This document shows, in pieces, positions 25,845 to 33,593 of a stretch of 55,013 nucleotides of DNA; within the stretch, counting starts at the first letter, position 1; every line of letters begins with the position of its first letter. A model generated the notes under the pieces. It ran no database searches. It was not told the DNA's origin and was given only the letters and a program-made list of their open reading frames with translations. Origin of the DNA: a virus; the IMG/VR virus record IMGVR_UViG_3300022074_000052, positions 1 to 55,013 of that record. One strand, given 5' to 3'. The translations under genes and the position numbers were made by a program.

Positions 25845-26509
25845 CAGTTGCTCCCATTGTATACGCACTCTATTACCGCGCAGTGTTTACGGCATAACCC
25901 ACTAGGTCGTGCGTTCCACGTATCGTTATCGTGAGCTATCTGCATACGCTTAAAACTAGCTAACCATTTATCCCACAGGTCTGTCAACATATCTATAGTG
26001 TACTTTGCTTTTATAAACTTCTTAGCAATCACATACATCAAAGCCGCGTTGACTTGTTTTACTGAGGGGAAGTGTTTAAATGTAGCCATAGCCATAAGCT
26101 CTAATTGTCCTTTATCTGCATACTCCGCATTCCGTCCAGTCTTATAGTCTACCACCCATGCTTTTGTATCGTCAACTATTACTAAATCTGCTATCCCACG
26201 CCACCACACATTCTTGTCGCTAAACCCACAAGGTTCAAGCTCTGCGGTTAGACCCATACGCATCTCTGTAAACTTGTTACCCTGCTTACGTTCAAGTGCC
26301 TCCAGGGGGCCTTTGAGGAAAGCAAACTTTTCTGGTACTGGTGTGCCATCGCTTATAAAGTCCTCCGCTACACCATGTAACTCTGTGCCGTAACGCATAG
26401 CTTCTGTGTACGGTTCTTTATAATCTTTTGCTATCTTCATATGGTAGAACTGCTTGGGGCATTGCTCGAATGCCTTGATTCTACTATATGACCAAGGTGC
26501 TATACTCAT
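25844..26509 (-). CDS. Cas4/RecB-like PD-(D/E)XK exonuclease, 221 aa
   Basis: Motifs in order are GTELHG (His45), GIADLVIV (Asp108), VVDYKTGR (Asp121, Lys123) and GQLELMA (Gln135), the RecB/Cas4 active-site set. Cys17 together with Cys206, Cys210 and Cys215 matches the four-cysteine iron-sulfur staple of Cas4/AddB-type nucleases. It would be a DNA exonuclease for recombination or host DNA breakdown. The start at 26509 overlaps the previous stop (ATGA). There is no CRISPR array or cas1/cas2 nearby, so a CRISPR role is not suggested. Confidence 0.85.
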   Translation of the reverse strand: MSIAPWSYSRIKAFEQCPKQFYHMKIAKDYKEPYTEAMRYGTELHGVAEDFISDGTPVPEKFAFLKGPLEALERKQGNKFTEMRMGLTAELEPCGFSDKNVWWRGIADLVIVDDTKAWVVDYKTGRNAEYADKGQLELMAMATFKHFPSVKQVNAALMYVIAKKFIKAKYTIDMLTDLWDKWLASFKRMQIAHDNDTWNARPSGLCRKHCAVIECVYNGSN

Positions 26510-26757
26510 TCGTACCATCCACATAAATCTTCTTCAATCTCTTTATAAGTTTTTCTTGGTGCTACTTTTATATCATGAACATGATGACAATTTTTACATT
26601 CGTGTCCTTCGCCATTTACATAAACCATCATCCTCGACAATCTTTTAAATTTTTGATAGACATTTTTATGGGGGATAGCTTCTTTTATTTCTCTCCAAGG
26701 TTTTCCTTGCAGGCGCATATGACATATTTTATGTAGTTCTTTACTAGATAAACTCAT
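26506..26757 (-). CDS. HTH/zinc-ribbon small protein, 83 aa
   Basis: The N-terminal half (SSKELHKICHMRLQGKPWRE) looks like a helix-turn-helix, with KNVYQKFKRLSRMM as the second part; the C-terminal half has CKNCHHVHD, a possible metal-binding knuckle. It is coupled to the DNA polymerase gene upstream and the nuclease gene downstream by ATGA overlaps, which fixes the start at 26757. A DNA-binding helper of replication is likely, but not shown. Confidence 0.6.
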   Translation of the reverse strand: MSLSSKELHKICHMRLQGKPWREIKEAIPHKNVYQKFKRLSRMMVYVNGEGHECKNCHHVHDIKVAPRKTYKEIEEDLCGWYE

Positions 26758-28559
26758 CCACATTCTCCATAAGATTTGCCTTTACCCGATTCGCAATCTA
26801 TCGGTAGACCTTCTGCCCACTCAGGTGGTTGGCGCATACATTCTTCGACGTATTTCTGTGCTTCGTCCACCTCTTCGTCTTTGACACAACACGCTATACT
26901 GTCATGCACTGTCAAGACAACTCTGTACCTCTTCGCTATTTGTAACATTTGTTCGCCAATAATGCAACGAGCTATCGCTTGACACACGTTCTCTATTACC
27001 TTACCGCCATATATACGTACGCGACCACGTCGTGTTTTGTAATCAAAGTCATACTTACCATCATCAACAGTAAACTGTAAGTCGTCATAGCGTAGACGCA
27101 AACCAGAGGGTAGTATTATGTCCCACTCTTCCGTGCCTAAGACCCCCTCCTTACCAAAGGCATCCCCATCTTTTAAGAAAAGTTGAGCATTAGCCCATAG
27201 GTCTTTTATGTCTGAGTTTGTTTCTCTGTACACCTGTATAACACGTCGCGCCTCATGTAGCTCCATATCAAACCCAAATGTCTTAAGTTGATTTTGGAAC
27301 TTCTGCGCACCCATGCCATACCCTGCCCCTAAAATCGTGGTCTTACCAACAAATCGTTGGTCTTTTGTTACGAGGCTCTCTGCTACACCATATATTTTAG
27401 ATGCCATATTCTTATATACGTCTTCACCGTTTGCAAACGCTTGGGTCAAATCGTCCTGTTCGGCAAGCCACGCCAATACCCTCGCTTCGATTTGTGCTGA
27501 GTCAGCATCTATTATAGAATATCCTTGTGGTGCAATTATGCCACGCTTTAGCATGTTTGCATTTGCGCCTCGGCTGGGTAAATTTTGTAGATTTATCTTA
27601 TCATCACCGCCCCAACGACCTGTATGTGCCGCATAATATCTAACAGGTACAGGCAATAAGCCACGTTTCGCTATATCGATAAATCTTTGCGTCCGTGTTT
27701 CTTCAAGTGTGCTTTTATTACCCAACCTGGCTGCAACAAGTGATTGAACCCTTACGTCCTGATGTGTTAACAGGTGTTTAAACTTTTCGTCTGACTTAGC
27801 AAAAGCCCATGTCTCCTTGCCTGTGGTGGGGCTTATCTTCTTAGGAGGTGACACATTATATGCAGCAAGCAGCTTTGCAAATTTGTCGTTACTCATCAGA
27901 TCTTCTTTAGACGCACGAGCATCCATAAGTAACTCTTCCTTGTGTTGACGTGTGTTGCTGAGATGATCTTCTAACAAGTCCAAGTTCAGATCCAAAATAG
28001 GCTCTACGAACATACGCAGTGATACGTCAATCAGCTTGAGTTCTTTCTTTGGAAACCCCTTTGCCATGATTGTGAACAAGTCATATGTCAGATCTACGTC
28101 ATTTACAGCATAGTCACCTAGTCGCGCCAATTCTTCGTTAGTAAAGTCCTGCCTGTGTTTATCAAGGGTATTCTGTATCTCGTCACCCTTCTCACCCACA
28201 CCGTATCTTTCTGATAACGCTTTTAACGAAACACTGGTCTCAACTCCATCTACGGCTCTCGCTATACAAACTGTATCAGTATAAGCGCGAGGTTTAATAT
28301 CAAATACCCAAGAGAGGATAGCACCATCAAACATAGTATTGTGAGCCAATACCATCGACTTACTCCAGTTGTACTCTTGTAAGAATGCCTTAAGTTGTTC
28401 CTGCGTACCACTTGCCCACTCCGTCTCTCCGTTGTTAACTTTTATAGCGACCCCAAGCACTTCAAACCTAGGGTCGCGCACGTATTCTTCTGTCGTTAGT
28501 TTCTTTAAAGAATACTCTTTGTTGTAATATGTTTCGAAATCAAGAGTTATTAAGTCCAC
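26754..28559 (-). CDS. polA: Family A DNA polymerase with 3'-5' exonuclease, 601 aa
   Basis: The exonuclease part has Exo I DFETYY (Asp7, Glu9), Exo II LAHNTMFDGAI and Exo III YAVNDVDLTYDL. The polymerase part has motif A DADSAQIEARVLAW (~350), motif B QRFVGKTTILGAGYGMG (~400-417) and motif C LTVHDSIACC (~550). It is the phage replicative polymerase and probably works with the primase-helicase and SSB. The residue equivalent to E. coli Pol I Phe762 is Leu410 (codon at 27330-27332), a variant linked in marine virus surveys with slower or temperate life styles. The size suits T7-like phage enzymes. Confidence 0.95.
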   Translation of the reverse strand: MDLITLDFETYYNKEYSLKKLTTEEYVRDPRFEVLGVAIKVNNGETEWASGTQEQLKAFLQEYNWSKSMVLAHNTMFDGAILSWVFDIKPRAYTDTVCIARAVDGVETSVSLKALSERYGVGEKGDEIQNTLDKHRQDFTNEELARLGDYAVNDVDLTYDLFTIMAKGFPKKELKLIDVSLRMFVEPILDLNLDLLEDHLSNTRQHKEELLMDARASKEDLMSNDKFAKLLAAYNVSPPKKISPTTGKETWAFAKSDEKFKHLLTHQDVRVQSLVAARLGNKSTLEETRTQRFIDIAKRGLLPVPVRYYAAHTGRWGGDDKINLQNLPSRGANANMLKRGIIAPQGYSIIDADSAQIEARVLAWLAEQDDLTQAFANGEDVYKNMASKIYGVAESLVTKDQRFVGKTTILGAGYGMGAQKFQNQLKTFGFDMELHEARRVIQVYRETNSDIKDLWANAQLFLKDGDAFGKEGVLGTEEWDIILPSGLRLRYDDLQFTVDDGKYDFDYKTRRGRVRIYGGKVIENVCQAIARCIIGEQMLQIAKRYRVVLTVHDSIACCVKDEEVDEAQKYVEECMRQPPEWAEGLPIDCESGKGKSYGECG

Positions 28560-28998
28560 TATTCTTCTCCTTCATAGCGCATTCGTATTCAATACCAACG
28601 TACGCCATGTTATCTACGTAGTGATCTTTTTTCAACGGACTTGTCTGTCGCCTTGCTAACTTCGTTGCCTGGTGTACCAGAGTGATGTCTCTCGCTGTAA
28701 GACGTTGTCCTGTGATAGCATTATATATACGTGCGATATGTTCGTGGTTGTCCACAGCATCACCATAGTCTTTATTACGATCTGTAGCTGTGAGGCTCGA
28801 CGCTTCACCAAGTAGCTGACAGCGGACGGGGGGTTTGGACTCTGCTAGGATAACTTCTTTTGGTGTGCCTGATTCATTAATAATCTTCAAAGCATAACCA
28901 TACGATACCTTACACGCTTCTGCTACTTTTCTGGGCGTGTCAAGTCTGTTCTTGAGTATGTACTTCCAAACTCTTTCTCTCTTAGTGTTTGTACGCAT
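28540..28998 (-). CDS. DUF6378-like protein with N-terminal HTH, 152 aa
   Basis: Residues 1-50 look like a winged or simple HTH (RKVAEACKVSYGYALKIINE). The C-terminal domain contains ATDRNKDYGDAVDNHEHIAR followed by ITLVHQATKLARRQTSPLKKDHYVDNMAY, the form of the phage DUF6378 family, which resembles all-alpha NTP pyrophosphatases in layout. Its catalysis is not known. AGGAGA lies before the ATG, and the 3' end overlaps the polymerase gene by 20 nt. Confidence 0.75.
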   Translation of the reverse strand: MRTNTKRERVWKYILKNRLDTPRKVAEACKVSYGYALKIINESGTPKEVILAESKPPVRCQLLGEASSLTATDRNKDYGDAVDNHEHIARIYNAITGQRLTARDITLVHQATKLARRQTSPLKKDHYVDNMAYVGIEYECAMKEKNSGLNNS

Positions 28999-29108
28999 TG
29001 TAATTTCTCCTCTTCTCTTAGTTGTTTAATTAAATAATCTCTGTGCAACTTGGCGTTCTCACGTGCCTTTTTCAATCGCTCAGATACCTTTCTAACAATA
29101 ACAGTCAT
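28923..29108 (-). CDS. Unknown charged small protein, 61 aa
   Basis: A helical, highly charged protein (VSERLKKARENAKLHRDYLI). The ATG overlaps the preceding TGA (ATGA), which argues for translation even though its last 76 nt lie inside the next gene in another frame. That long overlap keeps confidence moderate. Confidence 0.5.
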   Translation of the reverse strand: MTVIVRKVSERLKKARENAKLHRDYLIKQLREEEKLQCVQTLREKEFGSTYSRTDLTRPEK

Positions 29109-29275
29109 TTCTTCTTACCTTTATTGTTAAACTGGTCAGGTTGAATAAGACCTTTTGCAATGTCACGTCTTATCATGGCTTTGTACTTCTTAATTGTCTC
29201 TGGTTTGAGGTAACGTATTTGCCTTAGTCTTTCATCTTTGGCAATCGGCTTTAATTTAAATCTATCATCTGTCAT
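29105..29275 (-). CDS. Unknown basic small protein, 56 aa
   Basis: Reads MTDDRFKLKPIAKDERLRQI and ends QFNNKGKKK. It is joined at both ends by ATGA overlaps (29275-29272 and 29108-29105), forming a chain of three coupled small genes before the DUF6378-like gene. Lys/Arg-rich and helical; no family recognised. Confidence 0.6.
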   Translation of the reverse strand: MTDDRFKLKPIAKDERLRQIRYLKPETIKKYKAMIRRDIAKGLIQPDQFNNKGKKK

Positions 29276-29499
29276 TTCATAAACTCTGGTTTTGGTAATG
29301 GTATTTTAACCTCGACTATAAAGTTGTCCACCTCTACACAGTTTGCTTTTCCAATTATTGGGTCACGCACTTGTTTTAGGCTCTGCGCTACGTACATGCA
29401 CGTTTCGTGGTCGTGAAAGTGAACCCTGCCCATTTCTATATGGTGGTCTGAAATATCTGGAACTAATAGTAAATGCAATACAAAGTAAGTTGTTTTCAT
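29272..29499 (-). CDS. Unknown small protein, 75 aa
   Basis: Begins MKTTYFVLHLLLVPDISDHH, with a His-rich middle (GRVHFHDHETC) and a Pro/Lys end. AAAGAGAGAG precedes the ATG. It is the first gene after the non-coding stretch 29500-29702 and heads the coupled group leading to the polymerase. The N-terminal hydrophobic run is short and polar residues follow, so a membrane location is not certain. Confidence 0.6.
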   Translation of the reverse strand: MKTTYFVLHLLLVPDISDHHIEMGRVHFHDHETCMYVAQSLKQVRDPIIGKANCVEVDNFIVEVKIPLPKPEFMK

Positions 29500-29702
29500 G
29501 TCTCTCTCTTTCTTTAGGTTGCCCCCCTTCTAAGAGGGGGGTCTAAGTTTTTACATGCCCTACCATGATGAAGTTACAGGGAAGGATATATGATAAACCT
29601 GCCTTCACCGCAGTGGATTTCGATTAATATGCTTACATGTGTGTCCTCAACGCTCTCACTGCTTACGTCCTACCAAGACAAAAATAATAAAAACTTGGTA
29701 GA
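29500..29702. other. Non-coding gap with two hairpins and a possible antisense mini-gene
   Basis: A G/C hairpin CCCCCC(T)...(A)GGGGGG spans 29522-29541, about 20 nt before the next leftward gene. A second inverted repeat, CTACCAAG (29670-29677) with CTTGGTAG (29694-29701) around an A/T-rich loop, follows the VRR-NUC gene stop and may end or process its transcript. Between them I see no tRNA. A short rightward frame (29590-29715) is described separately. Confidence 0.5.
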
Positions 29703-29715
29703 TTATTCGTACTGA
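29590..29715 (+). CDS. Possible antisense small protein, 41 aa
   Basis: GGGAAGGAT lies about 4 nt before an ATG that opens a 41-codon frame starting MINLPSPQWISINMLTCVSS and ending VDYSY. It runs against all surrounding genes. The good ribosome site is the only support; chance is a real alternative. Confidence 0.22.
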   Translation: MINLPSPQWISINMLTCVSSTLSLLTSYQDKNNKNLVDYSY

Positions 29716-30026
29716 ACTGGGAAGTCCATCTCTTCTATACCTTTGAGTATATTCTCTATATCCATCATGTTCTCTTCGTTAACTACACAGGCGATGCCTC
29801 CCGCTACACCTATGTCTGTTAAGTTCTTATCCTGTAACGGTGTAGGTTTGTTTTTCCCAGCCTTACATTCAAACGCAAAGAAGTTACCTCTATGGCAACC
29901 AACAATATCAGGCACTCCGCTACGTCCATACCCACCTGTGACTGGGTAGAAGTAATACGCTCCTAACTGCTTGAGTTGTTCCGTTACCTTCTTTTTTACT
30001 TTTGCTTCTGGAGTCATCACCATCAT
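29703..30026 (-). CDS. VRR-NUC nuclease, 107 aa
   Basis: A minimal VRR-NUC (PD-(D/E)XK superfamily) protein: GRSGVPDIVG gives Asp40, FFAFECKAGKNKPTPLQ gives Glu53, Lys55 and Gln65. Stand-alone VRR-NUC proteins are common in phages and are thought to act on branched or structured DNA. The start overlaps the upstream stop (ATGA at 30026-30023); a second ATG follows at once. It opens the nuclease-rich replication block. Confidence 0.85.
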   Translation of the reverse strand: MMVMTPEAKVKKKVTEQLKQLGAYYFYPVTGGYGRSGVPDIVGCHRGNFFAFECKAGKNKPTPLQDKNLTDIGVAGGIACVVNEENMMDIENILKGIEEMDFPVQYE

Positions 30027-30247
30027 TGCTTGCTGTCCTTATCAAAAAACTTTGCGTCCATCCACGCATCAAAGAATGTAGAATATCTACCTACTACCTC
30101 TCCAGTGTTGATAGCATCTGCGTCTGTACATGTTACTGTGAAGTCATCATCACTTTCATCATAATCTATCATGTGCCACTCTGTGTCCATCGGTAACTTT
30201 ACTGTCACCCCATCTTCCTTTATTTGTTTCATAAACTTTCTTTTCAT
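30023..30247 (-). CDS. Unknown acidic small protein, 74 aa
   Basis: A basic start (MKRKFMKQIKEDG) leads to an acidic middle (MIDYDESDDDFTVTCTDADA). GAGGGATAG lies just before the ATG. It is coupled to the VRR-NUC gene. No family recognised. Confidence 0.6.
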   Translation of the reverse strand: MKRKFMKQIKEDGVTVKLPMDTEWHMIDYDESDDDFTVTCTDADAINTGEVVGRYSTFFDAWMDAKFFDKDSKQ

Positions 30248-30305
30248 ATCTATCCCTCAAAAAAACTGGTTTCAATGTGGGCAACTCGAAAGCCACCCAC
30301 ACCAT

Positions 30306-30584
30306 TTAGCTTAGTGAACCACTAACCTCTTTTACATAAATATAAAACTCGCTATCGCTTGCTCTATACCCTATCTCTGAATTATACTCTAACATGGGTT
30401 CAAGCATCATCAGCACTACCAACTTATCTTGAACCCACTTAGGTAGATCGTCTACACTGTCATACCACTCTTTTAATTCACTGTCAACACAATACATACC
30501 TAAACATAACACATGAACTCTTTTCGTATTAACATCTATCTTAACTTGGTATAACGTGTAATCCTGTGTGTTACTGTATGACAT
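30306..30584 (-). CDS. Unknown protein, 92 aa, paralogous to C-terminus of upstream neighbour
   Basis: The start at 30584 (MSYSNTQDYTLYQVKIDVNT) lies inside the end of the upstream gene, with AGGAGA 11 nt before it; a longer frame to 30635 is possible. The end (IGYRASDSEFYIYVKE), together with DLPKWVQDKLVVLMMLEP, repeats the pattern at the C-terminus of the 283-aa protein upstream, so the two probably share a domain by duplication. A palindrome covers its last codons. Confidence 0.6.
   Translation of the reverse strand: MSYSNTQDYTLYQVKIDVNTKRVHVLCLGMYCVDSELKEWYDSVDDLPKWVQDKLVVLMMLEPMLEYNSEIGYRASDSEFYIYVKEVSGSLS
30309..30327. repeat. 19-bp palindrome, copy 1
   Basis: GCTTAGTGAACCACTAACC. It covers the last codons of the 92-aa gene, ending 1 nt before its stop codon on the minus strand. 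It is the leftmost copy. Confidence 0.85.
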
Positions 30585-31422
30585 AAAACATATTGTCTCC
30601 TGCCTTATAGCCCACGTCATCGACAAAGCCTTCACCCTCTAACACGTTAAGAGACATTACCTTACCTTTGATCTCTTCAGGCAGAGTTGCAACAGAGTAC
30701 TCCTCGTAAGGCATATCAGCCCACGACCCTACATAGTTAACATCTTTCGTACACACGATATAGGTTTCGTTACCCCACTTCATGTAAGCATAAACAAAGT
30801 ATAAGTTGAGTTTTTTCTGTTTATCCTCAAACCACTCCTTGCGTTTAGCGACCATCTCTAACACGTTATCATGCAGTTCTTTGTCCAAGAATGTATGTCC
30901 GTTCTCTACTAGGCTTACCAACTCAAGTGCCATCTTCTCTCTGTTGCCACCCTCTAAACCTATCTTATGTTGGCACTCGCTGTAGGCATGCGCGAACTTT
31001 TTACGCACTTGCTCGAACGCCCTATTGATACTTGAATACTCTTTCTGCGCTACCACGCCCCAAGGTATAGGTCTGAGATATGCTTTCGCGTTTCGTATAG
31101 CTTGGTGCATGTTTACAGACATTTTCATATTATAGTTATCGTTGTAGTCAGCATACTTGTCATTGCATATGTTAGGTGATGACACACAAAAGTGTTCGAG
31201 CTGCCTTTCAGCATTTTCTCTTGGGTCGCCAAAGTATAAGCACCCCATAGGATATGGGTGTCCTTCCATATGCACAAACTTGTAATAGTCATTAGTATAT
31301 GTACCAAACTTGATACCTCTAATGGCTTTTCGCACCTCTCTACAAAACTTATCAATAGGTTCGTTCGTAGTCGGTTGGTATTCTGTTAGGTCGTTTACCC
31401 TTATGTCAAATTTTCTATCCAT
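30571..31422 (-). CDS. Unknown protein, 283 aa
   Basis: A two-part protein: a helical region with conserved-looking Tyr/Asp stretches (KFGTYTNDYYKFVHMEGHPY; NMHQAIRNAKAYLRPIPWGV) and a C-terminal unit (LPEEIKGKVMSLNVLEGEGF, then VGYKAGDNMFYVIQ) shared with the next gene. Phage early proteins of this kind are seen in other marine phages without a function. It is linked to its neighbours by short overlaps. Confidence 0.65.
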   Translation of the reverse strand: MDRKFDIRVNDLTEYQPTTNEPIDKFCREVRKAIRGIKFGTYTNDYYKFVHMEGHPYPMGCLYFGDPRENAERQLEHFCVSSPNICNDKYADYNDNYNMKMSVNMHQAIRNAKAYLRPIPWGVVAQKEYSSINRAFEQVRKKFAHAYSECQHKIGLEGGNREKMALELVSLVENGHTFLDKELHDNVLEMVAKRKEWFEDKQKKLNLYFVYAYMKWGNETYIVCTKDVNYVGSWADMPYEEYSVATLPEEIKGKVMSLNVLEGEGFVDDVGYKAGDNMFYVIQ

Positions 31423-31618
31423 TACGCTCTCCTTCTCTCTCTATCTTCACGTACTGACGTGTTAGTTTGTGTTTAAAATAATAGTATTCTTTGTCTACGT
31501 GCATGAGCATGTAAAAGTTTTTCATCTGCTCAAACGACCTCTCAAACATCTGCTTCACGTTATCAGGTGTTAGCAAGTCACCGTGTACCACTGCTGTGGC
31601 GTATGTATCATTCTTCAT
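31415..31618 (-). CDS. Unknown small protein, 67 aa
   Basis: A mixed protein (VVHGDLLTPDNVKQMFERSF; YYYFKHKLTRQYVKIEREGE) with 8- and 11-nt overlaps with its neighbours, which support it as a real early gene. No family recognised. Confidence 0.6.
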   Translation of the reverse strand: MKNDTYATAVVHGDLLTPDNVKQMFERSFEQMKNFYMLMHVDKEYYYFKHKLTRQYVKIEREGERNG

Positions 31619-31805
31619 TGTACATCTCCTTTCTCCACTTTTTAATTTTGTCTTTTAGTTCGTTAGCATAGATAGTCCTTCCCACAGCAAGTATACTGTC
31701 GTCGGGTTCATCTTCTCTCGTTTTCCATGCCTTATCCAACTCCTTCTCAATCTTCTTGAGTAACTTGTGACAGTCCTCAAGATATACACCACTCCATTTA
31801 GCCAT
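31608..31805 (-). CDS. Unknown small helical protein, 65 aa
   Basis: The start at 31805 (MAKWSGVYLEDCHKLLKKIE) is chosen because GGAGGGAG lies 2 nt before it; an ATG 12 nt upstream is less well placed. It is helical and charged throughout. It overlaps the upstream gene by 8 nt. No family recognised. Confidence 0.6.
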   Translation of the reverse strand: MAKWSGVYLEDCHKLLKKIEKELDKAWKTREDEPDDSILAVGRTIYANELKDKIKKWRKEMYNEE

Positions 31806-32154
31806 TACTCCCTCCATAATTCATGTAGTCAACAAACCATCGCATGAATGAGTTACAGTTGATGTTAGTTGATACACAACCACACCTAAACTGGTCAGGT
31901 AGAAACCTAAACTCGTACTGCCACTCCATACCCTTGGGGTGATAGAAGTACAAGTCACCTGCACCATAATTTACGTAACCAATTTTACTACGCTCTATAA
32001 CTCTGTGTACTCTCCAAGAAACATGAGCATAGAAAGAACCATCGGGTAATGGGTCGTCTATATCATCTCTACCTCTTGAATACTTGGGTTCGTAAGACAG
32101 TATACGCATCTGCAACGCATGTACCTCTTCTTCACTAAACTTTTTATCAGACAT
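31798..32154 (-). CDS. Unknown protein, 118 aa
   Basis: An aromatic-rich protein (SFYAHVSWRVHRVIERSKIG; LYFYHPKGMEWQYEFRFLPD) with three cysteines near the end (FRCGCVSTNINC). Overlaps of 8 nt on both sides tie it to its neighbours. No family recognised. Confidence 0.6.
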   Translation of the reverse strand: MSDKKFSEEEVHALQMRILSYEPKYSRGRDDIDDPLPDGSFYAHVSWRVHRVIERSKIGYVNYGAGDLYFYHPKGMEWQYEFRFLPDQFRCGCVSTNINCNSFMRWFVDYMNYGGSNG

Positions 32155-32611
32155 CTACTCCCTCCTTCAGTTTTTTAAATGAATCATCGTCGTTAAATAC
32201 TAATACGGCAGGTTCTATTTCCATTCGTTCATCACAAACCTCCTCTAACTCCTTACAGTTCTCGCCCTCGTCTCCACTTGTGGCTCCATCTTCTCCCACA
32301 GTTAGTTCTCTGTAGGCATACTTGAACCCATCTCTTTCCTTGGCAAACTGTTCAACCACTTGGAACAATTTTCGAAACGCTTGCACGTCATCGAACTCGT
32401 CGTACCACTTCACGTAAGTTGTTCGGTACTCCATCATACAATACCCCCCAGTATTACCATCGGGGTCAAACTCACGCTCGTATATTGTCCAATGATTAAA
32501 CACATCTTCTCGTTGCACGTCAGGGTGCATCTTGTACACAGACAAAACTTCTTGTAAGTCATCCCAATCTTTTAGGACAACGACAAGACCAACGTCACTA
32601 TAGTAACCCAT
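32147..32611 (-). CDS. MGYYSDV-type phage protein, 154 aa
   Basis: Begins MGYYSDVGLVVVLKDWDDLQ, a start shared by a widespread phage early protein family with no known function. The centre has WTIYEREFDPDGNTGGYCMM and the end is acidic. It is coupled to the upstream gene (TAATG). Confidence 0.7.
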   Translation of the reverse strand: MGYYSDVGLVVVLKDWDDLQEVLSVYKMHPDVQREDVFNHWTIYEREFDPDGNTGGYCMMEYRTTYVKWYDEFDDVQAFRKLFQVVEQFAKERDGFKYAYRELTVGEDGATSGDEGENCKELEEVCDERMEIEPAVLVFNDDDSFKKLKEGVDV

Positions 32612-33549
32612 TACTTCACCTCCTCTGTTCTAGCTTCATGTATGTTCTTGGTAAGACCGAGTGTCTTGTTAACCCATCTGTTCCAACTCACTCTGACCTT
32701 GGACGCATGCTCTTGGTCTTTGACTTCTTGAACTCCTTGATAACCGTATAACGGGCTACCACGTAACCAATCAACAGCAAGATGTAAACGCATGGGGTGT
32801 TTCTCGTCACGCATGATGTTCTTGTACAGTTCTATCTGTTCTTTGTGATATTGCTTTACCCCATACCGATTACTGAAATTATTTATCTTGTTCTCGTTCA
32901 TGTAATCGGTTAACTCTCTCTGCATCTTGTAGTTGTACTCCCAATCATTCACGGGTAACATGGCGTACACAGTTGATATCCACTCGTAGAACTTGTCCGC
33001 ATGAGGTTTAATCTCTGCCTTTGCATCCTTGTTTACTTGGGTCATGGCGTGTCGGAATACGTACTCCTTACCAATGTGTTGCCACGTAGCGTGTTTACGT
33101 GCAAACTGTAGTGACTTACTAATGTCCTTGGGTATATAGAAGTCTTTCTCACCATCGCCTTCCTTTGTCCACTCTCTATCTTCGTCGTAGTTCGTATGTC
33201 TCTGCGTCTTACGATTCATGCTGATGTACTGTCTACCCGAACTGCCAAGAATGAAGAAACGTAGGTCATGAGGTAACAAGTTATCAAGAAACGTGTAACA
33301 ATCGGTATACCCGTTGTTACGTATGGTTATGACTTCGATGTCTTGTTTCATCTCCCACGATACTATCGTGTCACCATTCAGCATCATGTCGTAATGTGTG
33401 TCCGACCTTTTGAGTATGTACTCTCGTCTGCCATACGCTCTGTCACCTATCGGTATGTAATTCGTACCACGTATGGGGTTAGTGTTTGCATACCTTAGAG
33501 ATATGTCTCTGAAATTATTTACTCTGTGATTTGTATGTCTTAATACCAT
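32611..33549 (-). CDS. Unknown protein, 312 aa
   Basis: The ATG at 33549 follows AAAGGATAT by about 3 nt; an earlier TTG is not needed. The protein (MVLRHTNHRVNNFRDISLRY start) is basic and rich in Tyr, Asn and Arg, with a helical second half (HKEQIELYKNIMRDEKHPMR). It follows the MoxR/VWA group, from which a palindrome separates it. No family recognised. Confidence 0.65.
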   Translation of the reverse strand: MVLRHTNHRVNNFRDISLRYANTNPIRGTNYIPIGDRAYGRREYILKRSDTHYDMMLNGDTIVSWEMKQDIEVITIRNNGYTDCYTFLDNLLPHDLRFFILGSSGRQYISMNRKTQRHTNYDEDREWTKEGDGEKDFYIPKDISKSLQFARKHATWQHIGKEYVFRHAMTQVNKDAKAEIKPHADKFYEWISTVYAMLPVNDWEYNYKMQRELTDYMNENKINNFSNRYGVKQYHKEQIELYKNIMRDEKHPMRLHLAVDWLRGSPLYGYQGVQEVKDQEHASKVRVSWNRWVNKTLGLTKNIHEARTEEVK

Positions 33550-33572
33550 GATATATCCTTTCAATTGGTAAA

Positions 33573-33591
33573 GGTTAGTGAGTCACTAACC
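33573..33591. repeat. 19-bp palindrome, copy 2
   Basis: GGTTAGTGAGTCACTAACC, two perfect 9-bp arms around one base. It sits 2 nt after the stop of the VWA gene and about 23 nt before the next leftward start. Confidence 0.9.
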
Positions 33592-33593
33592 AC

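Noticed and set aside
25844-26509. CRISPR-associated Cas4
   Set aside because: The motifs fit the wider RecB/Cas4 group that is common in phages; there is no CRISPR context.
29560-29700. Possible tRNA in the 29.5-29.7 kb spacer
   Set aside because: No acceptor stem, anticodon arm and T-loop could be fitted together on either strand.
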